Shown here: in pieces, positions 8,198-17,614 of the stretch | How positions within the stretch are numbered: position 1 is the stretch's first letter | Layout: each line of letters starts with the position of its first letter | From: Solirubrobacterales bacterium | GTDB taxonomy: Bacteria; Actinomycetota; Thermoleophilia; Solirubrobacterales; Solirubrobacteraceae | DNA length: 64,000 nt | Direction: 5' to 3' | Assembly: GCA_003132505.1 (NCBI GenBank) | Contig: PKXY01000044.1 | Span: 1-64,000, forward strand | Notes under the pieces: model-generated | Seen by the model: only the letters and a program-made list of their open reading frames with translations | Database searches by the model: none | Told to the model about the DNA's origin: nothing | Translations under genes and position numbers: made by a program

Positions 8198-9501
8198 GAG
8201 CGGCTCGCCTCCACGTCCTCGTCGATCAGCTCTAGGTAGACGTCTTCGAGCGAGTGTCGCCGCTCGCCGATCGAGATTACGTCGGCGCCCGCGGCTACGA
8301 GCGCCCTGGTCAGCGCGGGCGCGGCGGCGCGCGGGTCGGACACCGTCAGCTCGTAGCCCCCAGCGCCGTCCGGATGCCAGCCGTCGACGCCGGGGACGCC
8401 CGCGAAAACGCGCTCGGGGGCGTCCAGCGGGGCGACGGTGGTGACCGCCAGTGATTGCGCGAACAGGCGCTCGCGCAGCTCATCGGGACGGCCCACCGTC
8501 CGCAGCGTCGTGTTTAGGATCGCGACGCGGTCGCACATCCGTTCAGCCTCCTCGAGGCGGTGGGTCGTCAGGAAGATCGTCACGCCGCGCTGACGCAGCG
8601 CGGCGATCAGCTCATGAACCTCGCGCGAGGCGACCGGGTCGAGCCCCGAGGTCGGCTCGTCGAGGAACAGGACCCGCGGGTCGCTCAGCAGCGCCCGCGC
8701 GATCGCGACGCGCTGCTTGAGGCCCTTCGACAAGCTGCTGCAGGGGTCGTCTGCGCGCTCAACAAGGTTGACGGTGGCCAGAGCCTGCTCGATCCGCGTC
8801 CGGACGTCCGCTAGGCCATAGAGACCGGCGAAGAACTCGAGGTTCTCGGCGACCGTAAGGCGCGCGTACAGGCCCGGAGCCTCCGGCATGATCGCGATAC
8901 GGCTGCGGATTGCGACGGCGTTCTCGGGGCTCAGCGGGATGCCGGCCACGACGGCCGAACCCGCGGACGGCGCGATCAGCGTCCCGAGCGTTCGCACGGT
9001 CGTGGTCTTGCCCGCTCCGTTCGGCCCGAGGAAACCGAACACCTCACCCCAGCCGACGCTAAACGAGACGTCGCCCAGAGCGGTGCGCTCGCCAAAGCGC
9101 TTAGTCAGCCCCTCGACGATGATCGCGTCGTCCCCAGTCGGCCCGCGCCGCGGGGGCGACGTCCACGCCTCGGCCCGTAGCCTGGCGATCACCGCCACCT
9201 GCTCCGGCGTGCGCTCCACCGGCTCTCGCGCCGCGACCGCGGGCGCCTCCTCGACCGCGTCCCCCACGTCCTGTCGCTCGCCGGACAGGCGCCAGCCGAC
9301 CGCGGTGTACACGGCGACGAGCGCGAGCACGACGATGATCCGCGCGGTCGAGGCGTGCACCACCGCCAGCAACACGATCGTGGCGGCAACCAGGACGCCA
9401 GCGATCACCCATCCCTGCCACGCCAGCGGCCGGTAGCCCACCCCGTAGCGGCGGCGGACGAACCACGGCTGTGACCGCGATCCGAGCTCCGGCGGCGGCA
9501 T
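8194..9501 (-). CDS. ABC transporter ATP-binding protein with N-terminal two-TM extension
   Basis: GPNGAGKTTT Walker A, LSKGLKQRVAIARALLSDPRVLFLDEPTSGLDP; N-terminal WVIAGVLVAATIVLLAVVHASTARIIVVLALVAVYTAVGW. Confidence 0.88.
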   Translation of the reverse strand: MPPPELGSRSQPWFVRRRYGVGYRPLAWQGWVIAGVLVAATIVLLAVVHASTARIIVVLALVAVYTAVGWRLSGERQDVGDAVEEAPAVAAREPVERTPEQVAVIARLRAEAWTSPPRRGPTGDDAIIVEGLTKRFGERTALGDVSFSVGWGEVFGFLGPNGAGKTTTVRTLGTLIAPSAGSAVVAGIPLSPENAVAIRSRIAIMPEAPGLYARLTVAENLEFFAGLYGLADVRTRIEQALATVNLVERADDPCSSLSKGLKQRVAIARALLSDPRVLFLDEPTSGLDPVASREVHELIAALRQRGVTIFLTTHRLEEAERMCDRVAILNTTLRTVGRPDELRERLFAQSLAVTTVAPLDAPERVFAGVPGVDGWHPDGAGGYELTVSDPRAAAPALTRALVAAGADVISIGERRHSLEDVYLELIDEDVEASRS

Positions 9502-9588
9502 CGCGGGGACTATACGCGGGAGCCCGGCGCTCTCGACCGCTGGCAGGACGGCCACCCAACGCGTCGACATTGTCAACTCGGGTACCGC

Positions 9589-9760
9589 CGACCCAACCCA
9601 AGGACGGAAGATCGGCTACGACCCCTGCGACGACCCAACCCAAGGCCTACAGCTCGGCTCAAAACCGTACGACGACCCGACCCAAGGCCTACAGCTCGGC
9701 TCAAAACCGTACGACGACCCGACCCAAGGACGCCAGATCGGCCGGCGCTCACGCCTACGA
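9589..9760. repeat. Tandem repeat, 42-bp unit, ~4 copies (central two near-identical, outer two degenerate)
   Basis: cgaccc(a/g)acccaaggcctacagctcggctcaaaaccgtacga at 9631-9672 and 9673-9714; degenerate copies at 9589-9630 and from 9715. Confidence 0.9.
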
Positions 9761-9791
9761 CGACGCACCCAAGTTCGCTAGGCACTCACCC

Positions 9792-10184
9792 CTAGCTGGG
9801 TTCCTCGCCGAGATCGATTTCGCGCTCCGGCGGGATCCAACGTTGCAGCGCCTGAATCAGCTGCGCGCGCCGAATCGGCTTGCCGACGTAGTCGTCCATG
9901 CCGGCGGCGAGGCATTTCTCAACGGCGCCCGTCATCGCGAGCGCGGTCATCGCGATGACCGGTGTGTGGCGCTCGCCGTTCTCGCGTCGCCGCAGCTCGG
10001 CGGTCGCCGCGAAGCCATCCATGTCGGGCATCTGGCAATCCATCAGGACTGCGGCGTAGTCGCATGCGGACAACATCTCGAGCGCTTGCCGTCCGTTATT
10101 GGCGACGTCAGCCCGACAGCCGCATCGCTCGAGTGTGCGGACTGCGACCATCTGATTCACGGGGCTGTCCTCGGCGACAAGCAA
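9792..10184 (-). CDS. CheY-like receiver domain, probably the C-terminal remnant of a hybrid histidine kinase
   Basis: LLLVAEDSPVNQMVAVRTLERCGCRADVANNGRQALEML...VLMDCQMPDMDGF...GMDDYVGKPI; no kinase domain upstream. Confidence 0.8.
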   Translation of the reverse strand: MLVAEDSPVNQMVAVRTLERCGCRADVANNGRQALEMLSACDYAAVLMDCQMPDMDGFAATAELRRRENGERHTPVIAMTALAMTGAVEKCLAAGMDDYVGKPIRRAQLIQALQRWIPPEREIDLGEEPS

Positions 10185-10239
10185 CAGCGGTGCGGTCGCA
10201 GTTCTGGGGCTCCAATTGCCCGAACTCCCCTGTGTGCGC

Positions 10240-10752
10240 TTAGTGCGGCTGTCTGGCCGGGGGTGGAGGTTGTCCTGGTGGTGGCGGGATCGTCGTTAGC
10301 GACGGAGCGGGATCGGTCCAGATGAGCAGCACGCGGCAGGGGGCGTGGTCGATGACGAAGCGGGCGGCAGGGCCGATGCTGCGCGGGCCAAGATGGGCAC
10401 GGTCGCCGTCGCGCGCGAGGATCAGGATGTCCATGCCCTCGGTGGCCGCAACGACTTCGCGCTCGACGCGTCCGCGGCGGGCTTCGCATCGCGCGGGTCG
10501 CCCGAGGGTTCTCTGCGCGTCGCTGAGAAGCTCTTCGGCGGCCTGCTCGGAGATCACGCGCAGCTGGTCTTCCTGCGTGTGGGCAGGGACGTGGCGGCCG
10601 AGTAGGCCGTGGCGTGCGGCGCGCGCGACGGCTTCGGCCTCAGTGTCGGCGACGTGTAGCAGCGTGACTTCGGCGTCGGCGGGCAGATAGACAGCGGCTT
10701 GGGCGACGGTGGCCTGCCACGTGTCCTCGATGATCCAGACGAGCGCGCGCAT
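10240..10752 (-). CDS. Universal stress protein (UspA) family
   Basis: RALVWIIEDTWQATVAQAAVYLPADAEVTLLHVAD...MDILILARDGDRAHLGPRSIGPAARFVIDHAPCRVLLIW. Confidence 0.75.
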   Translation of the reverse strand: MRALVWIIEDTWQATVAQAAVYLPADAEVTLLHVADTEAEAVARAARHGLLGRHVPAHTQEDQLRVISEQAAEELLSDAQRTLGRPARCEARRGRVEREVVAATEGMDILILARDGDRAHLGPRSIGPAARFVIDHAPCRVLLIWTDPAPSLTTIPPPPGQPPPPARQPH

Positions 10753-10753
10753 T

Positions 10754-11998
10754 TCAGATCACCTGCAGACTCAACCACAGGAGGACCGTCGCGGTAACGA
10801 GCGACGCGGGCACTGTCAGAAGCCCAAGGCGAACGAACTCGCCGAGCTCTATGTCGGTGTCCTCGGCGCGCAGCACGCGGCGCCACAACAATGTCGCGAG
10901 CGATCCGACGTAGGTGAGGTTCGGACCGACGTTTACGCCAATCAGCATGGCGAGAACGGCGCCGGGACCGCTGGCGACGGCCACCGGGATCAGCAGCAGT
11001 GTTGCGGGCACGTTGTTCACGAGGTTCGCGAGGAGTGCGCTCAGCGCGGCGACCGCGAGCAGGTCGGGCAGCGACGCGCCGGTCGGCAGAACGGCGCGCA
11101 CCGCTGAGGCGAGCCCGTTGTCGCTGGCGGCTGCCACGATCACCCCGAGCCCGAGCACGAACAGCAGGAAGCCAGGCTCGACCGCTCGCGCGAGCGCTAG
11201 TGCGCTCGTCGTCCTGGGTCTTAGTGCCGGGACCGTGATGACGACGGCACCTGCCGCCGCGACCCACACGGGAGCGATCCCCAGCAGCGAGCTCAACGCG
11301 AAACCTGCCAGCGTCAGGGCGAGGACCGCCAGTGCAAAGCGCGGTATGGTCGGCCGTGCCGGCTCGACTGCGCGCTTGCGGGGACGGCGCAGATCGGTCG
11401 CGAAAAAGCGCCTTAGAACGACCCACTCCACGGCCACAACGCCGATCGTGGGCAGCACCATCAACGCGCCGAAGCGCGCGAACGACAGGCCGCTGGCATG
11501 GAAGGCCAACAAGTTCGTCAGGTTCGAGACGGGCAACAGCAGCGAAGCGGAGTTAGCCAGATGGGCGCAGGCATAGACGTGGGGCTTGGAGCTCGTGCGT
11601 ATCCGGGTCGCTGTCGCGAAGACGATGGGGGTCAGAAGGAGGATGTTCGCGTCGAGGCCCAGCAGCGCCGTCACGCCCACCGCGACCATGAACACGAGGG
11701 CAAGCAGCCGCTGCGGGCTACCCCGCGACCCACGCGCCATCACCGCGCCGAGCGCCTCGAACAGCCCCTCCCGACGACAGCCTTCGGCGATAAGCAGCAG
11801 CGCCGCCAAGAAACCGACAGTGGGCGCGAGCCCTCGCAACGCGTCGCCAGCACGCGACAACCCGACCGCGCCGACTGCCACAAGCAACCCGCCACCGACC
11901 ACCGCCAACACCGGCAGATACCGTGGTCGCGCCGCAGCTACCCCCAACGCCAACGCCAAGACGACCAGCGCCAACGCGAGCGCCAGCCCGTTAGACAC
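10754..11998 (-). CDS. ArsB/SLC13-family anion permease
   Basis: 414 aa, ~11 TM; GLDANILLLTPIVFATA...HLANSASLLLPVSNLTNLLAF...LVNNVPATLLLIPVA...GVNVGPNLTYVGSLATLLW. Confidence 0.85.
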   Translation of the reverse strand: MSNGLALALALVVLALALGVAAARPRYLPVLAVVGGGLLVAVGAVGLSRAGDALRGLAPTVGFLAALLLIAEGCRREGLFEALGAVMARGSRGSPQRLLALVFMVAVGVTALLGLDANILLLTPIVFATATRIRTSSKPHVYACAHLANSASLLLPVSNLTNLLAFHASGLSFARFGALMVLPTIGVVAVEWVVLRRFFATDLRRPRKRAVEPARPTIPRFALAVLALTLAGFALSSLLGIAPVWVAAAGAVVITVPALRPRTTSALALARAVEPGFLLFVLGLGVIVAAASDNGLASAVRAVLPTGASLPDLLAVAALSALLANLVNNVPATLLLIPVAVASGPGAVLAMLIGVNVGPNLTYVGSLATLLWRRVLRAEDTDIELGEFVRLGLLTVPASLVTATVLLWLSLQVI

Positions 11999-12039
11999 GC
12001 TCTTCTCCTAGTAAAGCTCGCAACGATCGGCCTCCGCTT

Positions 12040-12651
12040 TCAACCGTGGATCTGCATTTCGATCATGCGTTCGACGTAGTCGTGTTCGGTTGGCCATGGG
12101 AATGTGGGAATGGCCTGGCGGAGTGTTGCGAAGCCGTGGAGTCCGGCCCAGAAGTAAGCGGACTGGGTGAACGGGTCAGGCTCGTTTGGTAGGCAGCGGG
12201 TGACGATCTCGAGGAAGTCGTTGAACGCGTCGACGCCTTCGTCCTCGCCGGTGGGTCCGCCGCGTGCGGGGACCGGTACTCCCTCTCGGATCGTGGTCAT
12301 GAAGAGGACGCGGTACAGCCCGGGGCGTTGCGCTGCGAACTCGAGGTAGGCGCAGCCGTAGGCGCGGAGTTGCTCGATTGGATCGCTCGTTTCCGGTATG
12401 GCGGCTTGCAGGACGGTGCGGAACTCCTTGTAACCGGCGGTCATGACGGCCCTCAGCAGTGCTTCCTTGTCGGCGAAGTGCAGATAGAGGGCGTTCGGCG
12501 TCACGCCGGCGCGGGCTGTGACAGCGCGCACGGACAGCTTCGATTGGTCGCCGAGCTCGAGCAGCAGGTCGCGCGCGGCGTCGAGCAGGGCGGTGCGCAG
12601 GCGCTCCCCCTGGCCGCGCGGGTTCGGCGAACGGCTCTTCTGGGGTGGCAT
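12040..12651 (-). CDS. TetR/AcrR family transcriptional regulator
   Basis: LRTALLDAARDLLLELGDQSKLSVRAVTARAGVTPNALYLHFADKEALLRAVM. Confidence 0.9.
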   Translation of the reverse strand: MPPQKSRSPNPRGQGERLRTALLDAARDLLLELGDQSKLSVRAVTARAGVTPNALYLHFADKEALLRAVMTAGYKEFRTVLQAAIPETSDPIEQLRAYGCAYLEFAAQRPGLYRVLFMTTIREGVPVPARGGPTGEDEGVDAFNDFLEIVTRCLPNEPDPFTQSAYFWAGLHGFATLRQAIPTFPWPTEHDYVERMIEMQIHG

Positions 12652-12673
12652 GAGGGGAAGATATCACGTTGAC

Positions 12674-12703
12674 TTGACAGACGTACATGTACATATGTAC
12701 AGT
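12674..12703 (+). promoter_or_regulatory. Candidate sigma70-type promoter with overlapping palindromic operators, upstream of the DUF4389 gene
   Basis: TTGACA 12674-12679, TACAGT 12698-12703 (18-bp spacer); palindromes GTACATGTAC 12683-12692 and GTACATATGTAC 12689-12700. Confidence 0.6.
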
Positions 12704-12741
12704 GATTGATGTTCAGGCCAAACGACCGGAGGCACCAAGTC

Positions 12742-14112
12742 ATGCAGTCCACCTTCCCCGCAGCTCTCCCGCCCTACCCCGTCCGCGTCGAGGGGCACAT
12801 GGAGCAGCCCTCTCGCGGGCTGTGGCTCGTCAAGTGGCTGCTCGCGCTGCCGCACTTCATCGTGCTGGCCGGCCTGTGGCTGGCATTCTCGTTCTCGTCT
12901 GCCGCGGCCTTCGTTGCGGTCCTGTTCACCGGGCGCTACCCGCGCCGGCTGTTCGATTTCAACGTCGGAGTGATGCGCTGGTCCTGGCGGGTCGCCTTCT
13001 ATGCCTACGGCGTGAACGGCACCGACCGCTACCCGCCGTTCACCCTTGCCGAGGTGACGGACTACCCAGCTCGCCTCGAGGTCGCCTACCCCGAGCACCA
13101 GCGCCGCGGCCTGCCACTGATCGGATGGTGGCTCGCCGGGATTCCCCAGTACCTGATCGCCGGAGTCTTCGTCGGCGGCTGGATCATCGGCTGGAGCGCC
13201 TCGCCCTGGGGCGGACTGATCGGACTGCTCGTCCTCGTCGCCGCAGTCGTGCTGCTCGTGCGCGGCACCTATCCGGACTCGATCTTCGACCTTCTACTCG
13301 GCCTGAACCGCTGGGTCCTCCGCGTCGTGGCCTACGCGGCGGTGATGACGCCTGAATACCCGCCGTTCCGGGTCGATCCGGGCGCGAGCGATCCCGCTGG
13401 CGCGATCATCGACCTGCCGGGCGCTGACGCAACAACGACGGCCCAGCGGCGTTCAGCGACTTGGAGCGTACGGCGCATCACGGCGCTGGCCCTCGCGAGC
13501 CTCACCGCGCTCGTAGCGATCGCCGCCATCGCCGCGGGAGCGACCGGCATCGTCTTCGACCAGACGCAGCGCAACCACGCCGGATACCTGATGAGTGCTG
13601 GGGCGCCGTACTCGACCGGCACCGATGCCCTCGAGTCGGAGAGCTACAACGCAGAGGGCGCAGGCGGGTTCGCTGCCCGCGAGCTGCTCGGCACGATCCG
13701 CATTCGCTCGCAAAGCGACCGACCGGTGTTCGTCGGGATCGCTTCCGCGCACGCCGCGACCTCGTACCTGGCACGAGTCGCGCACGCGCAGGCGAGCAAC
13801 CTCGGCGCGGAGAGGGCTGACTTCCGCACACAACCCGGTGGCGCGCCGAGTACAGCCCCGAGCGCTCGGCACTTCTGGGTGGCGAGTACGGCCGGCGCCG
13901 GCGTTCGCACGCTCACCTGGAAGGTCCGCAACGGGAGCTGGCGCGTGGTCGTCATGAACGCCAACGGCTCGCCCGACGTCGCAAGCGATCTGAGCATCGG
14001 CGCGAGCTTCCCACACCTGCTGACGCTCGCCATCGCTCTGCTCGGCGGCGGGATCCTGATCCTCCTCGCCAGTGGCGGTGTCATCTATCTCGCCACGCGC
14101 CGGACACGCTGA
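12742..14112 (+). CDS. DUF4389 domain-containing membrane protein
   Basis: YPVRVEGHMEQPSRGLWLVKWLLALPHFIVL...FTGRYPRRLFDFNVGVMRWSWRVAFYAYG...DRYPPF, repeated; SD GGAGG 12729-12733. Confidence 0.8.
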   Translation: MQSTFPAALPPYPVRVEGHMEQPSRGLWLVKWLLALPHFIVLAGLWLAFSFSSAAAFVAVLFTGRYPRRLFDFNVGVMRWSWRVAFYAYGVNGTDRYPPFTLAEVTDYPARLEVAYPEHQRRGLPLIGWWLAGIPQYLIAGVFVGGWIIGWSASPWGGLIGLLVLVAAVVLLVRGTYPDSIFDLLLGLNRWVLRVVAYAAVMTPEYPPFRVDPGASDPAGAIIDLPGADATTTAQRRSATWSVRRITALALASLTALVAIAAIAAGATGIVFDQTQRNHAGYLMSAGAPYSTGTDALESESYNAEGAGGFAARELLGTIRIRSQSDRPVFVGIASAHAATSYLARVAHAQASNLGAERADFRTQPGGAPSTAPSARHFWVASTAGAGVRTLTWKVRNGSWRVVVMNANGSPDVASDLSIGASFPHLLTLAIALLGGGILILLASGGVIYLATRRTR

Positions 14113-14400
14113 TGACGCACCCCCGGGACCCGGTCTTCCACACGCGAATACCGCTGCGCGTTTCCTTGACACGCGCAGTATTTTTTTGCTGAGGGCATTC
14201 GCCGTGGGGTCTGCATCTGGCTCGCAGCGCGACGTGACTTCTGATGGCTCACCAACCGCGGAGGTCGCCATGCCCGATGCGCCTACTGTCCCCGCTTCGA
14301 GCGAAAGCGCTGTGCCCTCCGCATTCGCGGTCGCATACCTGACGTTGACCCACGTCGCGCGCTTGCACAACGTGCGATCGCGTCGAGGACGGAGGTAGCG

Positions 14401-16653
14401 ATGCGTGGTCTCGCTCGCTTCTGCGTCGCTCACCGTCGTCGCGTTGTTTTGGCGTGGATCGCGGTCGCGGTGCTTGTCACTGTGGCGTCCCATGCGGTAG
14501 GGCCTAACTACGTCACGGTCTACAGCCTGCCCGGGACTCAGTCACAGATCGCGCACGACCTGCTGACGAAGGACTTCAAAGCGCAGAGCGGTGACGCTGA
14601 CTCGATCGTGTTCCACGTTTCGCGCGGGACGATCGACTCCCCGGCGGTGCGCGCCGCGATCACGCCGCTCTTGGCGCGCGCGAGCACACTCCCGCACGTC
14701 GCGGGAGTCGTCAGTCCGTACAGCGCCCAGGGCGCCGCCCAAGTTTCCCGTAACCGCGCAACCGCGTTTGCGACTGTCAACTACAACGAGCCAGCGGCCC
14801 AGCTGCCAACGAAGACTGGCGCACCGCTCCTCGCAGACGTCAAGGCAGTGCACGTGCCGGGGCTTCAGGTCGCGGCAGGGGGTCAGGTCGTAGAGGCGGC
14901 GGAAGGGTTCAGCATCGGTCCGGCCACGGAGATTGGGGTCATCGCGGCGCTCTTCATCCTGCTGATCACGTTCGGCTCGCTCGCAGCGGCGGGGATGCCG
15001 CTGATCACGGCCGGGCTCGGTCTGATCACCGGGGTGGCGCTGATCGGGCTCGCGACCCGCGTCACGAACATGTCGAACGTCGCCCCCGATCTCGCGCTGA
15101 TGATCGGCCTCGGCGTCGGCATCGACTATTCGCTCTTCATCGTCACGCGCTTTCGTGAGAACTACGCCGCGTCCGGCGACGTCGAAGGCTCAGTGATGGA
15201 GGCGATGGACACCTCCGGCCGCGCGATCCTGCTCGCCGGCGCCACAGTCGTAATCGCGTTGCTCGGCATGTTTGCGACCGGTGTTGCATTCATGTACGGC
15301 CTCGCGATCGCCGCGGTGATCGCCGTGCTGCTGGTGCTCGTCGGATCGCTCACCCTGCTGCCGGCGCTCCTCTCACGGTTTGGGCCTCGGCTCGTGCGCC
15401 AGCGCGGCGCTGGAGCGCACAGGCTTGGTCGGCGCCGCGCGCCAGCGACCGGCGTTGACGGTGCGGGCAACGCGCTCACGGCTTCGCGGCGACCGAGCTG
15501 GCGGCGCTGGAGCAAGACGGTCAAGGCGCACCCGTGGCCGCTAGCGATTACGTCTCTGGCATTGATGATCGCGCTGCTTGTCCCGGTCCTCGCGATGCGA
15601 CTGGACAGCAGCGACGCCGGCAACGATTCGGCGAGCACCAGCTCACGCCATGCCTTCGACCTCCTCGCGCAGGGCTTTGGACCGGGATTCAACGGGCCGC
15701 TACTGCTCGTAGCCGAGCTGCCGCACAGCAACGACACCGCTCTACCGCTGTTGCGCGCGCTCGTCAGCTCGACGCCCGGGGTAGTCGCCGTCACACAGCC
15801 GCGGATCGCGCCGGCGGGAACAGTTGCGGTGATCGAGGCGTACCCCGACTCGGCACCCCAGGCCGTGAAGACAACCAACCTCGTCAACCATCTGCGTGAT
15901 GACGTGCTTCCGGCATTCGATCGCAGGACAGGCCTCACGGTCCTCGTAGGCGGCTTCACGGCCGGTTCGATCGACTTCTCTCACGTGCTCTCGGACAAGT
16001 TGCCGCTGTTCTTCGGGATCGTAATCCTGCTCTCAGCGCTGCTCCTGCTGCTGATCTTCCGCTCGATCGTGATCCCGATCCAGGCCGCGATCATGAATGT
16101 CCTCACGATTGGCGCCGCGCTCGGGGTGACGGTCGCCGTATTCCAAGACGGCGTCGGGGCAAGCCTGCTCGGAGTTCAGAAAGGCCCGATCGAGGCATGG
16201 ATACCAGTGCTCATGTTCGCCGTCGTCTTCGGACTCTCGATGGACTACGAGGTGTTCCTGATCTCCCGCGTGCGCGAGAAGTGGATACTCCGCCGCGACG
16301 CCTCCGCCGCAGTGGGCGACGGCCTCGCGCTGACCGGGCGCGTGATCACCGCCGCCGCCGCGATCATGGTCTGTGTCTTCCTTTCGTTCACGCTAGGCGA
16401 CGAGCGCACGCTCAAGGAGTTCGGCTTCGGACTCGCCGTCGCCGTGTTCCTCGACGCGCTCGTCGTGCGCTGCATGATGCTGCCCGCCGTTCTCGAGCTG
16501 ATCGGCCCACTCACCTGGCGCCTGCCGCGCTGGCTCGACGCGCTGCTACCTCACTTCAACATCGAAGGCACGACCGCGCGTGCCCTGCCCGATCTCGACG
16601 GCGTGGCTCCGAACGAAACACCAGCGCCAGCAACGACACCGGCACAGGTCTGA
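14401..16653 (+). CDS. MMPL/RND family transporter
   Basis: 750 aa; GPATEIGVIAALFILLITFGSLAAAGMPLITAGLGL...IGLGVGIDYSLFIVTRFREN...VFGLSMDYEVFLISRVREKW. Confidence 0.93.
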   Translation: MRGLARFCVAHRRRVVLAWIAVAVLVTVASHAVGPNYVTVYSLPGTQSQIAHDLLTKDFKAQSGDADSIVFHVSRGTIDSPAVRAAITPLLARASTLPHVAGVVSPYSAQGAAQVSRNRATAFATVNYNEPAAQLPTKTGAPLLADVKAVHVPGLQVAAGGQVVEAAEGFSIGPATEIGVIAALFILLITFGSLAAAGMPLITAGLGLITGVALIGLATRVTNMSNVAPDLALMIGLGVGIDYSLFIVTRFRENYAASGDVEGSVMEAMDTSGRAILLAGATVVIALLGMFATGVAFMYGLAIAAVIAVLLVLVGSLTLLPALLSRFGPRLVRQRGAGAHRLGRRRAPATGVDGAGNALTASRRPSWRRWSKTVKAHPWPLAITSLALMIALLVPVLAMRLDSSDAGNDSASTSSRHAFDLLAQGFGPGFNGPLLLVAELPHSNDTALPLLRALVSSTPGVVAVTQPRIAPAGTVAVIEAYPDSAPQAVKTTNLVNHLRDDVLPAFDRRTGLTVLVGGFTAGSIDFSHVLSDKLPLFFGIVILLSALLLLLIFRSIVIPIQAAIMNVLTIGAALGVTVAVFQDGVGASLLGVQKGPIEAWIPVLMFAVVFGLSMDYEVFLISRVREKWILRRDASAAVGDGLALTGRVITAAAAIMVCVFLSFTLGDERTLKEFGFGLAVAVFLDALVVRCMMLPAVLELIGPLTWRLPRWLDALLPHFNIEGTTARALPDLDGVAPNETPAPATTPAQV

Positions 16654-16663
16654 CCCCCCAGCA

Positions 16664-17614
16664 GTGGGTGAGGACCAACTGCACGTCGTGTTCGGCGCCG
16701 GCCAGGTCGGGCGTGCGCTCGCCACCCGACTGACGGAGCTCGGCCTGCCGGTGCGAATTGTCTCGCGACACCGGCCTGCAGCCCTGGCCGACACGGTCAA
16801 CTGGCAGGCGGCCGATGCGACCGACCCCGCGGCCGCCACCGAAACGGCGAAAGGCGCAGCAGTCATTTACCAATGCCTGAACGCGCCGTACACGACCTGG
16901 CCGGAGGACTTCCCACCGCTCCAACGGGGCGTGCTCAGCGCCGCCGAACGAAACGGTGCGCTGATGGTGACCCTGGAAAACCTCTACGCCTATGGTCCGA
17001 CTGCGGGCCAGCCGATGACCGAAGATCTCCCGCTGTCGGCTACGACCGTCAAGGGCCGAACCCGAGCGGCGATGAGCCAGGAACTGCTAGCCGCCGCGGA
17101 CGCTGGTCGCGTCCGCGTTGCGATCGGGCGTGCGTCGGACTTCTTCGGCGCGGGCGTCACCGAGTCAGCACTCGGGAGGCGCGTCTTTGCCAACGCGCTG
17201 GCCGGTAAGCGTGCGGACTTCATCGGCAACGCCGACCTGCACCACACCTACAGCTACGTCCCCGATGTCGCGGCCGGCCTGGCGACCCTCGGCACGGACG
17301 AGCGCGCCGTGGCCGGCGTGTGGCACCTACCCGGACCCGAGACCGTTACAACCCGGGCGGTTCTGGAACTCATAGCCGGCGAGGTCGGACATGCAGTCGG
17401 CGTCCGCTCGGTCCCTAAGCTGGCCGTTCGCGCGCTCGGACTCGTCAACCCGCTGATGCGAGAACTTGCCGAGGTCGCCTACGAGTTCGAAGAACCGTTC
17501 GTCCTCGACACCACCAAGTTCGAGTCAACGTTCGGCAGAGCAACAACCCCACTCCAGGCCGCGGTTGCCGCGACCGTCGCCTGGTATCGGAACGGGAACA
17601 GCGCGATGCCATGA
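16664..17614 (+). CDS. NAD-dependent epimerase/dehydratase family protein
   Basis: LHVVFGAGQVGRALATRLTELGLPVRIVSR...ENLYAYGPTAGQPMTEDLPL...FFGAGVTES. Confidence 0.88.
   Translation: MGEDQLHVVFGAGQVGRALATRLTELGLPVRIVSRHRPAALADTVNWQAADATDPAAATETAKGAAVIYQCLNAPYTTWPEDFPPLQRGVLSAAERNGALMVTLENLYAYGPTAGQPMTEDLPLSATTVKGRTRAAMSQELLAAADAGRVRVAIGRASDFFGAGVTESALGRRVFANALAGKRADFIGNADLHHTYSYVPDVAAGLATLGTDERAVAGVWHLPGPETVTTRAVLELIAGEVGHAVGVRSVPKLAVRALGLVNPLMRELAEVAYEFEEPFVLDTTKFESTFGRATTPLQAAVAATVAWYRNGNSAMP

Noticed and set aside
9589-9760. CRISPR array
   Set aside because: The 42-bp units are contiguous with no unique spacers, only ~4 degenerate copies, and no cas genes nearby.
13453-14493. 346-aa minus-strand ORF
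   Set aside because: Overlaps the well-supported DUF4389 gene antisense; no coherent domain.
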